A stretch of 17,434 bases of DNA from an uncultured Clostridia bacterium (GTDB lineage: Bacteria > Bacillota > Clostridia > Oscillospirales > Oscillospiraceae). Positions 1 to 6,605 of the stretch are shown one piece after another. The notes beneath the pieces were generated by a model that worked only from the letters and a program-made list of their open reading frames with translations, had not been told where the DNA came from and ran no database searches. The position numbers were made by a program, and so were the translations under genes. Each line of letters starts with the position of its first letter. Position 1 is the first letter of the stretch. Location: the NCBI GenBank assembly GCA_945926565.1, contig CAMELY010000010.1, positions 1 to 17,434 on the forward strand, read 5' to 3'.

Positions 1-726
1 GTGCCCAACGCCATCCGGGCCTTTAAAGAGGTGCTGCTGCCCCAGGGCATCACCCAGTGCGGCATCCGGCTGGACTCCGGCGACCTGACCTATCTGTCCA
101 AGAAGGCCCGGAAGATGCTGGACGAGGCGGGGCTCACCGAGTGCAAGATCGTGGCCTCCAACTCTCTGGATGAATATCTGATCCGGGACGTGCTCAACCA
201 GGGAGCCCAGCTGGACTCCTTCGGCGTGGGCGAGCGGCTGATCACCTCCAAGTCCAGCCCGGTCTTCGGCGGCGTGTACAAGCTGGTGGCCATCGAGGAC
301 GACGACGGCCGGATTATCCCCAAGATCAAGGTCAGCGAGAACCCGGAGAAGATCATCAACCCCCACTTCAAGCGGGTCTTCCGGCTCTATGACAACGAGT
401 CCGGCGAGGCAATCGCCGACGTGCTCACCGTCTATGACGAGGAAGTCAAGAGCGGCGAGCCCATCCGCCTGTTCGACCCCCGGGCCACCTGGAAGCGGAA
501 GACGGTGCGCAACTTCACCGCGAAAGAGATGCTGGTGCCCATCTTCAAAAACGGCGAGCTGGTCTACAAGCTTCCCACCCTGCCCGAGATCCAGGCCTAC
601 TGCAAGTCCCAGGTGGATCTGCTCTGGGACGAGGTGAAGCGGTTTGACAATCCCCATATCTACTATGTGGATCTGTCCGACGAGCTGTGGAACATCAAGC
701 AGGATCTGCTCAATCTGAATCTGTAA
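1..726 (+). CDS. pncB: Nicotinate phosphoribosyltransferase, C-terminal part (5' truncated by window edge)
   Basis: Nicotinate phosphoribosyltransferase makes nicotinate mononucleotide from nicotinate and PRPP, the entry step of the Preiss-Handler NAD salvage route in the cytosol. The 241 visible residues carry the family's LDSGD stretch (GIRLDSGDLTYLSKKAR), the FGVGERL segment, and KSSPVFGGVYKLV, all typical of the phosphoribosyl-binding half of the Gram-positive-type enzyme. The full enzyme is normally about 480 residues, so roughly half is missing upstream. The GTG at position 1 is in frame but is very probably an internal valine, not the start. The gene ends with TAA at 724-726 and is followed at once by a strong hairpin terminator, so it is the last gene of its transcript. 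Family assignment is firm; the missing half cannot be judged. Confidence 0.93.
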   Translation: MPNAIRAFKEVLLPQGITQCGIRLDSGDLTYLSKKARKMLDEAGLTECKIVASNSLDEYLIRDVLNQGAQLDSFGVGERLITSKSSPVFGGVYKLVAIEDDDGRIIPKIKVSENPEKIINPHFKRVFRLYDNESGEAIADVLTVYDEEVKSGEPIRLFDPRATWKRKTVRNFTAKEMLVPIFKNGELVYKLPTLPEIQAYCKSQVDLLWDEVKRFDNPHIYYVDLSDELWNIKQDLLNLNL

Positions 727-743
727 TTGACTGTTTTTTGCAG

Positions 744-777
744 CGCCCTGTTCCGCTCGGCCGGAGCAGGGCGTTTT
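744..777 (+). terminator. Rho-independent terminator after pncB
   Basis: A 12-bp stem pairs 744-755 with 762-773 (core CGCCCTG/CAGGGCG, with one T-G wobble) around a six-base loop, followed by TTTT. It starts 17 bases after the pncB stop and ends just before the -35 box of the next promoter, cleanly separating the two transcription units. The T tract is short, so termination may be partial. Confidence 0.8.
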
Positions 778-784
778 GCCGCGT

Positions 785-813
785 TTGACAAGGCGGGGGC
801 TGCCGCCTATAAT
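785..813 (+). promoter_or_regulatory. Perfect consensus sigma-A promoter for guanine deaminase
   Basis: TTGACA at 785-790 and TATAAT at 808-813 are separated by exactly 17 bases, matching all twelve consensus positions of a housekeeping promoter. Transcription would start near 820, giving an approx. 27-base leader that contains AAGGAGGG (831-838) before the ATG at 847. No obvious operator dyad overlaps the boxes, which suggests strong, possibly constitutive expression. Confidence 0.85.
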
Positions 814-846
814 GAAGAAAAGAACACTGCAAGGAGGGCCCTTTCC

Positions 847-2103
847 ATGAAAGAGCTGATACGAGGCAATTTAATTGAGGCCCCCGCCCTGGGCCGGCTC
901 CGCTGCCTGGAGGGGGGATATCTGGCTCTGGAGGACGGTGTTGTCCGGGGTGTCTATGACCGGCTGCCGGACGAGTGGGCGGAGGTGCCGGTGACCGACT
1001 ACGGCGACCGCCTCATCCTCCAGGCCTTTACCGACGCCCATCTCCACGCCCCCCAGTATCCCATGCTGGGCACCGGCATGGATCTGCCCCTGCTGGACTG
1101 GCTGAACACCTACGCCTTCCCCGTGGAGGCCCGGTTCTCCGACCCGGAGTACGCCCGGAGGGTCTACCGGGCCCTGGCCCGGGAGCTGCTGGATCTGGGC
1201 ACCACCCGGGTGATCATGTTCTCCTCCCTGCACACCGACGGCACCCTCATTCTGATGGAGGAGCTGGAGGCCGCCGGTCTCTCCGGCTATGTGGGCAAGG
1301 TAAATATGGATCGAAACGGCGGCGTCAACCTCCAGGAGACCACCGAGGAGTCCCAGGCGGAGACCCTCCGCTGGCTGGCCGGCTGCGGCCGGTTCAAAAA
1401 CATCAAGCCCATCCTCACCCCCCGGTTCACCCCCAGCTGTACCGACGAGCTGATGGCCTGGCTGGGAGAGCTGGCCGGTGAGCGGGGTCTTTTCGTCCAC
1501 TCCCACCTCTCCGAGAACACCGGCGAGCTGGCTCTGGTCAAGCAGCTCCACCCGGACTGCCCTCAGTATTGGGAGACCTACGCCAAGTTCGGCCTGTGGA
1601 AGGATCACACCGTCATGGCCCACTGCGTCTACAGCGATGAGCGGGAGCGCAGGGCCATGAAGGAGGCCAACGTGCTGGCTGTCCACTGTCCGGACTCCAA
1701 CATCAATATCTCCAGCGGCATCGCCCCGGTGCGGCAGATGCTGGAGGAGGGGGTCTGGGTGGCTCTCGGCTCCGACATCGCAGGCGGGGCACAGCTGTCC
1801 ATGCTGGACGTCATGACCAACGCCATCCGCTCCTCCAAGGCCAGAGGACTGGTCACCGGGGACGCGCCCCTCACCGCCCCCGAGGCCTACTATCTGGCCA
1901 CCTCCGCCGGACAGGAATACTTCGGCGCCGCCCCCGGCTTCGGTCTGAACGAGCCGCTGCACGCCGTGGTCATCGACGACAGTCCGCTGAACCCCGGTGG
2001 GGATTCCATCCCCCTGCCTCAGCGGCTGGAGCGGGTGCTCTACCGCCATGGCCGGGCCAGCATCGACGCCGTCTACGCCGCCGGGCGGAAGGTGCGGGGA
2101 TGA
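847..2103 (+). CDS. guaD: Guanine deaminase
   Basis: A zinc-dependent amidohydrolase that hydrolyses guanine to xanthine and ammonia in the cytosol. The 418-residue protein shows the metal-binding HLH pair (H65, H67) in TDAHLHAPQYP, the guanine-deaminase stretch GTGMDLPLLDWL, HLSEN (H220, E223), H259 in HCVYSD, and D310 in GSDIAGG, all in family order. Its length is close to the E. coli enzyme. I chose the ATG at 847 because AAGGAGGG lies eight bases upstream and a consensus promoter lies just before that. A longer reading from a TTG at 727 would run through the previous terminator and this promoter, so I rejected it. The product, xanthine, is a likely substrate of the molybdenum hydroxylases encoded from 6606 onward. 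An SsnA-type aminohydrolase is the main alternative, but the motifs favour GuaD. Confidence 0.92.
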   Translation: MKELIRGNLIEAPALGRLRCLEGGYLALEDGVVRGVYDRLPDEWAEVPVTDYGDRLILQAFTDAHLHAPQYPMLGTGMDLPLLDWLNTYAFPVEARFSDPEYARRVYRALARELLDLGTTRVIMFSSLHTDGTLILMEELEAAGLSGYVGKVNMDRNGGVNLQETTEESQAETLRWLAGCGRFKNIKPILTPRFTPSCTDELMAWLGELAGERGLFVHSHLSENTGELALVKQLHPDCPQYWETYAKFGLWKDHTVMAHCVYSDERERRAMKEANVLAVHCPDSNINISSGIAPVRQMLEEGVWVALGSDIAGGAQLSMLDVMTNAIRSSKARGLVTGDAPLTAPEAYYLATSAGQEYFGAAPGFGLNEPLHAVVIDDSPLNPGGDSIPLPQRLERVLYRHGRASIDAVYAAGRKVRG

Positions 2104-2135
2104 AATTTCCGCTCCAGACTGGCAGATGATCCTTC

Positions 2136-2337
2136 TTGGCTCCCTCCCCGAGGGAGCTGTCGCCGCAAGGCGACTGAGGGAGTCGCCCCCGGCGCAATCC
2201 AAATTTTTGCAAAGCCTTTGTCGATTCCCGGAAAATGTATTTTGTTTGTCCAACTCCGGCAATTGACAAACACTGGCGCGGGGCGCACTCCTTCCGTCTG
2301 CCCTTCGGGCAGCCACCTCCCTCAAAGAGGGAGGCTT
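2136..2337. repeat. About 200-bp element bounded by two inverted double-hairpin units (REP/MITE-like)
   Basis: The left unit (2136-2182) has stem GCTCCCTC/GAGGGAGC (2139-2146/2150-2157) and stem GTCGCC/GGCGAC closed by a GCAA loop (2159-2164/2169-2174), then GGGAGT. The right unit, read on the minus strand (2337 to 2287), has the same plan: stem CCTCCCTC/GAGGGAGG (2316-2323/2327-2334), stem CTGCCC/GGGCAG (2298-2303/2307-2312), then GGAGT. The second stems differ in sequence but stay paired, so structure seems conserved over sequence. Between the units lies an AT-richer core with an 8-bp inverted repeat TGTTTGTC/GACAAACA (2243-2250/2265-2272). There is no reading frame of note. This fits a non-autonomous mobile element or a REP-type doublet; the copy number elsewhere is unknown from this window. 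Confidence 0.7.
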
Positions 2338-2380
2338 GGGCCGGTGCAAAGCATGACCCTTTTGCATAAAATCGCTTCTC

Positions 2381-2427
2381 GCCCTTTCCGGCAGCACCAC
2401 CGGAAAGGGCCTTCTCTTTGCCTTTTC
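2381..2427 (+). terminator. Probable terminator between the guaD region and sbcDC
   Basis: A perfect 11-bp stem GCCCTTTCCGG/CCGGAAAGGGC (2381-2391/2400-2410) with an eight-base loop is followed by a pyrimidine-rich, T-containing run (2411-2427). The run is not a pure T tract, so efficiency is uncertain. It lies about 280 bases after guaD and just before the putative sbcD promoter. Confidence 0.6.
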
Positions 2428-2429
2428 TC

Positions 2430-2458
2430 TGGTACAGCGGCACGAAATATGGTACAAT
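2430..2458 (+). promoter_or_regulatory. Weak candidate promoter for sbcDC
   Basis: TACAAT at 2453-2458 matches five of six -10 positions. The upstream region at about 2430-2435 (TGGTAC) is a poor -35. Transcription would begin near 2465, some 30 bases before the sbcD start. Only the -10 is convincing. Confidence 0.4.
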
Positions 2459-2494
2459 TAAGAAAAGTCTTTTTTGATTTCACGAGGTTCTGCC

Positions 2495-3625
2495 ATGAAA
2501 TTTCTGCATCTCTCTGACCTCCACCTGGGCAAGCGGCTGCTGGGCTGCTCCCTGCTGGAGGATCAGCGGTATATCCTGGAGCAGCTGCTCCCCATCGCCA
2601 GGGAGGCGGACGCCGTCCTCATCGCCGGGGACGTCTATGACAAAGCTGTCCCCTCCGCCGAGGCGGTGGCCCTGTGCGACTGGTTTCTCACCCGTCTGGC
2701 CGGTCAGGGGACACCGGTGCTGCTCATCAGCGGCAACCACGACTCCGCCCAGCGGCTGGCCTTCGGGGCCCGGCTGATGGCGGGGGGCGGCATCCACATC
2801 GCCCCGGTGTTCTCCGGCGCTCCGGATCCGGTGCTCTTCCGCGACCGGTGGGGGGAGGTCGCCGTGTACCTGCTCCCCTTCCTCAAGCCGGTCTCCGTCC
2901 GGCAGGTCTATCCCGAGGAGGAGATCAGCTCCTACCAGGACGCCCTGGCCTGCGTCCTGCGCCATATGCCGCTGGATCCCGACCGCCGCAATCTGCTGGT
3001 GGCCCATCAGTATGTGGCGGGGGCCAAGCAGTGCCAGTCGGAGGAGGTTAGCATCGGCGGCCTGGACCAGGTGGACGCCAGTCTCTTCGACGCCTTTGAC
3101 TATGTGGCCCTGGGCCACCTCCACACCCCCCAGTGGGTGGGCCGGAAGACGGTGCGCTACTGCGGCACGCCGCTGAAATACTCCTTCTCCGAGGCGGGGC
3201 AGGAAAAGGCCGCCCTGCTGGTCAATCTGGAGGAAAAGGGCAAGATTACCCTGGATCAGCGGCCTCTCGCCCCCTTGCGGGAGCTCTCCACCCTCCGGGG
3301 AACCTATCTGGAGCTGACCGACCGGCGGTTTTACAAAGACCGGAACACCCAGGACTATCTCCACATCGTCCTCACCGATGAGGAGGACATTCCCCAGGCC
3401 CTGGGCCGGCTGCGGGCGGTCTATCCCAACCTGCTCAGCCTGGAATACGACAACCGGCGCACCCGGAGCAGCCAGACGGTGACCCCGGACGGAGTAGCTC
3501 ACCGGCGCAGCCCCCTGGAGCTGCTGTCCGATTTTTATGAGACACAGAACAACCAGCCCATGAGCCAAGCGCAGCTGGACTACGCCGCCGGGCTCATGGC
3601 CGGTATCTGGGAGGAGGAGCCATGA
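2495..3625 (+). CDS. sbcD: Exonuclease SbcCD, subunit D (Mre11-type nuclease)
   Basis: The metallophosphoesterase nuclease subunit of the SbcCD (Mre11-Rad50-like) complex, which cuts hairpins and blocked DNA ends using Mn2+. The 376-residue protein has the full calcineurin-like motif series: DLH (D8, H10), GDVYD (D46), GNHD (N81, H82, D83), H171 in VAHQY, and GHLH (207-210). The C-terminal part (about 260-376) fits the capping domain. The ATG at 2495, preceded by a modest GAGGT (2484-2488), gives the expected N-terminus MKFLHLSDLHLGK; an in-frame codon at 2474 would only add seven unlikely residues. Its stop overlaps the sbcC start as ATGA (3622-3625), so the two subunits are translationally coupled, as expected for a stoichiometric complex. 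Identification is secure. Confidence 0.95.
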   Translation: MKFLHLSDLHLGKRLLGCSLLEDQRYILEQLLPIAREADAVLIAGDVYDKAVPSAEAVALCDWFLTRLAGQGTPVLLISGNHDSAQRLAFGARLMAGGGIHIAPVFSGAPDPVLFRDRWGEVAVYLLPFLKPVSVRQVYPEEEISSYQDALACVLRHMPLDPDRRNLLVAHQYVAGAKQCQSEEVSIGGLDQVDASLFDAFDYVALGHLHTPQWVGRKTVRYCGTPLKYSFSEAGQEKAALLVNLEEKGKITLDQRPLAPLRELSTLRGTYLELTDRRFYKDRNTQDYLHIVLTDEEDIPQALGRLRAVYPNLLSLEYDNRRTRSSQTVTPDGVAHRRSPLELLSDFYETQNNQPMSQAQLDYAAGLMAGIWEEEP

Positions 3626-6384
3626 GACCGCTGCGCCTGACCTTATCCGCCTTCGGCCCCTACGCAGGCGTCCAGACGCTGGACTTCCGCCCGCTGGGGG
3701 AGGAGGGCCTCTACCTGATCACCGGAGACACCGGGGCAGGCAAGACCACCATCTTTGACGCCATCACCTTCGCCCTCTATGGAGAGGCCAGCGGCCAGAA
3801 CCGGGAGGCGTCCATGCTCCGCAGCAAGTACGCCGCCCCGGAGACGCTGACCTATGTGGAGCTGGAGTTTCTCTACCGGGGCCGGGTCTACACCGTCCGC
3901 CGCAACCCGGAATACCTCCGGCCCAAGGCCCGGGGCGTTGGTGAGACCCGGCAGAAGGGAGACGCCTCCCTGATTTACCCCGACGGACGGCCCCCGGTGA
4001 CCAAGAGCCGGGAGGTGACCCGGGCGGTCACCGAGCTGTTGGGGCTGGACCGCAACCGGTTCACCCAGATCGCCATGATCGCCCAGGGAGACTTTCTCAA
4101 GCTGCTGCTGGCCAAAACGGAGGAGCGCAGCGCCATCTTCCGGGAGCTGTTTCACACCGGCCGCTATCAGAGCTTTCAGGAGCAGGTCAGGCGGGATACC
4201 GCCCGGCTGGAGCAGCAGGCGGGTGAGGCCGGCCGCACCCTGCTCCAGGCGCTGGCCCGGCTTCAGGCCCCTGAGGACTCCGAAGTTTACCCTCAGCTCT
4301 CCCAGCTCCAGGCCGCCAACACCCTGCCCCCGCTGGAGGAGGTGTTGGCACTGGCAGATACCCTCTGTCAGCAGGACGAGGCCGCCTTCCAGGTACTGCA
4401 GACGGAGCTGACCCAAGCCGAGGCCGAACTCACTCAGGCTGACCGGGCGCTGACCCGTGCCCAGCAGACCGTCGCGCTCCACCGTCAGCTCGCCGCCGCC
4501 CGGGAGCAGCTGGCACAGCGTCAGGAAGAGTTGACCGCCGCCCGGACGGTGCTGGAGTCCGCTCAGGCCGGCCAGACCCGGCAGGAGGCCCTCAGCCGTC
4601 AGATCGCCGGGGAGGAGACGCTGCTGCCTCAATACGCCCGGCTGGAGCAGTTGGAGGACGGCATCCGCCAGGCCCGACAGGAGCAGAAAACTCTGACCCT
4701 CCGACTGGAGGCAGACAGCGCCACGGCGGAGGGGCTGAAAACCCAGCGCGCCGTCCTCCAGAGCGAAACGGAAACGCTGGAGCAGCGCCGGCAGGCATTC
4801 GCTTCCCTGGACAGCCAGGCGGAGCGGCTGAAGGAGCAGTCCGCCCAGCTCAGCCGGCTCCAGGCCCAGCATCAGGACTGGATCCACACCGCGGGACAGC
4901 TCTCCCAGGTGCAGCGGGCCTATCAAACCGCCGCCGACCGGCTGGGCACTCTGCGGGAGCAGTATACCCGGTCGGAACGGGCCTTTCTGGACAGCCAGGC
5001 GGGACTGCTGGCAGGCGCCCTGGAGGAGGGCCAGCCCTGCCCCGTCTGCGGCGCCCTTCATCATCCCGCCCCCGCCCGGCCCCGGTGGGACGCACCCACC
5101 CAACAGCAGCTGGAGCGGCAGAAGGGACAGCTCCAGGCCGCCGAGGAACAGGCTGGCAATCTGAGCAGTCAGGCCGCCGTCCTCCGGGGCAGGGCGGAGA
5201 GCCTGGGCGGTCAGCTCCTGGCCCAGCTGGAGCTGCGGGACCCGGGAGACATCTCCGCTGCCCTCCAGGCGCAGCGGGCCGTCCTGGCCCAGCGCCGGGC
5301 CGCCCTGAATCGGGACATGGCCCAGGCTCAGGAGATACAAGCCGCCCTGGAGCGGTGCCGGCAGGAGCTGCCCCAGCTGGAGCAGCATTTGGAGCAGCTG
5401 ATCAGCCGCCGCCAGGAGGGGGAAAAGCAGCTCTCTGCCCTCCAGGCCCGGGAGGCCGCCCTCACCAAGGAGCGGGAGTCCCTGTCAGGCAGCCTGTCCT
5501 TTGCCAGCCAGCGGGAAGCCAAGGGCCACATTGCCGCCCTGTCCGCAGAAGAGCAGGCGCTGAAATCCGCCCTGCTCCGTGCACAGAAGGGAGAGCAGTC
5601 CGCCGCTGCCGCCGTGGACAGTCTCGCGGGCAAGGTCTCCGCATTGGAAGGCCAGCTGCCCCGGGAGGCGGGGCCCACCGTGGAGGAGGCCGCTCAGGCC
5701 CGGGAGGCCCGGGACACAGCGCGGCGTCAGCTCCAGACCCGGCGGGACGCCCTCCACCTGCGGCTGGACCGGAACCGGAGCGCCAGGCAGCTGCTCCGGG
5801 CCCAGAGCCAGGCCCTGGAGACGCTGGAGGAGGATCTGCGCTGGCACAAAGCGCTCTCAGATACCGTCAACGGCCAGCTCCGGGGCAAGGACAAGGTGAC
5901 ATTGGAGACCTATATTCAGATGACCTGGCTGGATCGGATTCTCGCCCGGGCCAACCTGCGGCTGATGGTCATGACCTCCGGCCAGTACGAGCTGCTGCGC
6001 CAGGCCAGGGCGGACAATCAGCGCAGCCAGACCGGTCTGGAGCTGGAGGTGCTGGACCACTACAACGGCACCCGCCGCAGCGTCCGCACCCTCTCCGGGG
6101 GCGAGGCCTTCCAGGCCTCCCTCTCCCTGGCCCTAGGGCTTTCGGACGAGATTCAGTCCGGCGCCGGCGGCATCCAGCTGGACACCCTGTTCGTGGATGA
6201 GGGCTTCGGCTCTCTGGACGAGGAGGCGCTGAACCAGGCAGTCTCCGCCCTCAGCGACCTGAGCCAGGGCCACCGGCTGGTAGGTATCATCTCCCACGTC
6301 TCCGAGCTCAAGGAGCGGATCGACCGGCAGATTGTGGTCGCCAAGGCTCCTTCCGGGGGCAGCCGGGCAGAAATTGTCGTTTGA
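3622..6384 (+). CDS. sbcC: Exonuclease SbcCD, subunit C (Rad50/SMC-type ATPase)
   Basis: The ATPase subunit that tethers and opens DNA ends for SbcD. The 920-residue protein has Walker A GDTGAGKT at 35-42, a long Gln/Glu/Ala/Leu-rich antiparallel coiled coil from about 180 to 800, and a zinc hook CPVC (C473, C476) at the midpoint for dimerisation. The C-terminal half-ATPase carries the ABC signature LSGGE (824-828), Walker B with D859-E860 (FVDEGFGSLD), and a switch histidine in GIISH. It is somewhat shorter than E. coli SbcC (about 1,050 aa), through shorter coiled-coil arms. The ATG at 3622 overlaps the sbcD stop, with GAGGAGGA (3611-3618) as ribosome site. No convincing terminator follows, so read-through toward the molybdenum-hydroxylase genes is possible. 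Confidence 0.95.
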   Translation: MRPLRLTLSAFGPYAGVQTLDFRPLGEEGLYLITGDTGAGKTTIFDAITFALYGEASGQNREASMLRSKYAAPETLTYVELEFLYRGRVYTVRRNPEYLRPKARGVGETRQKGDASLIYPDGRPPVTKSREVTRAVTELLGLDRNRFTQIAMIAQGDFLKLLLAKTEERSAIFRELFHTGRYQSFQEQVRRDTARLEQQAGEAGRTLLQALARLQAPEDSEVYPQLSQLQAANTLPPLEEVLALADTLCQQDEAAFQVLQTELTQAEAELTQADRALTRAQQTVALHRQLAAAREQLAQRQEELTAARTVLESAQAGQTRQEALSRQIAGEETLLPQYARLEQLEDGIRQARQEQKTLTLRLEADSATAEGLKTQRAVLQSETETLEQRRQAFASLDSQAERLKEQSAQLSRLQAQHQDWIHTAGQLSQVQRAYQTAADRLGTLREQYTRSERAFLDSQAGLLAGALEEGQPCPVCGALHHPAPARPRWDAPTQQQLERQKGQLQAAEEQAGNLSSQAAVLRGRAESLGGQLLAQLELRDPGDISAALQAQRAVLAQRRAALNRDMAQAQEIQAALERCRQELPQLEQHLEQLISRRQEGEKQLSALQAREAALTKERESLSGSLSFASQREAKGHIAALSAEEQALKSALLRAQKGEQSAAAAVDSLAGKVSALEGQLPREAGPTVEEAAQAREARDTARRQLQTRRDALHLRLDRNRSARQLLRAQSQALETLEEDLRWHKALSDTVNGQLRGKDKVTLETYIQMTWLDRILARANLRLMVMTSGQYELLRQARADNQRSQTGLELEVLDHYNGTRRSVRTLSGGEAFQASLSLALGLSDEIQSGAGGIQLDTLFVDEGFGSLDEEALNQAVSALSDLSQGHRLVGIISHVSELKERIDRQIVVAKAPSGGSRAEIVV

Positions 6385-6445
6385 CCATTTGCAGTTTTCG
6401 GCCGATATTCTTGCAGAAATACAACGAATTTCGACAGCACTTCCG

Positions 6446-6459
6446 CCTTGCATGCAAGG
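6446..6459. promoter_or_regulatory. 14-bp perfect palindrome, candidate operator upstream of the Mo-hydroxylase operon
   Basis: CCTTGCATGCAAGG is a perfect dyad 147 bases before the first molybdenum-hydroxylase start. The half-site word TTGCA (or TGCAA) recurs in the same leader near 6393, 6411, 6474 and 6517. The stem is too short and lacks a T tract, so it is not a terminator; a regulator-binding site is the simplest reading, but the regulator is unknown. Confidence 0.35.
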
Positions 6460-6515
6460 GCAATTGGAAAGACTGCAAAACTTTTGAAGGAAGATGAGAA
6501 AAACGCCCCGCCGCC

Positions 6516-6544
6516 TTGCACTTTCCTAAAAATTGTTGTATCAT
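6516..6544 (+). promoter_or_regulatory. Candidate promoter for the molybdenum-hydroxylase operon
   Basis: TATCAT at 6539-6544 (five of six -10 matches) lies 17 bases after TTGCAC at 6516-6521 (three of six -35 matches). The predicted start near 6551 would leave a leader of about 55 bases containing AAAGGAGG (6589-6596). A weak -35 would be compatible with activator control; the assignment is tentative. Confidence 0.4.
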
Positions 6545-6605
6545 GTACAAAACTTATCAGGCACCGCTTTCACCCCGCTTTTCTCCAGAAAGGAGGCAGC
6601 CCGCA

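Noticed and set aside
727..846. 40-residue N-terminal extension of guanine deaminase from a TTG codon
   Set aside because: It would translate the pncB terminator and lie across the consensus promoter, and the ATG at 847 has a good ribosome site.
2136..2337. CRISPR array
   Set aside because: Only two related units, in opposite orientation, with no regular spacers or cas genes.
871..2457. Long minus-strand frame across guaD and the repeat element
   Set aside because: It has no recognisable motif, crosses hairpin repeats and terminators, and is explained by third-position GC bias of guaD.
6516..6605. 30-residue extension of the fused Mo-hydroxylase from a TTG codon
   Set aside because: There is no ribosome site before it, and AAAGGAGG precedes the ATG at 6606, which starts a normal ferredoxin domain.
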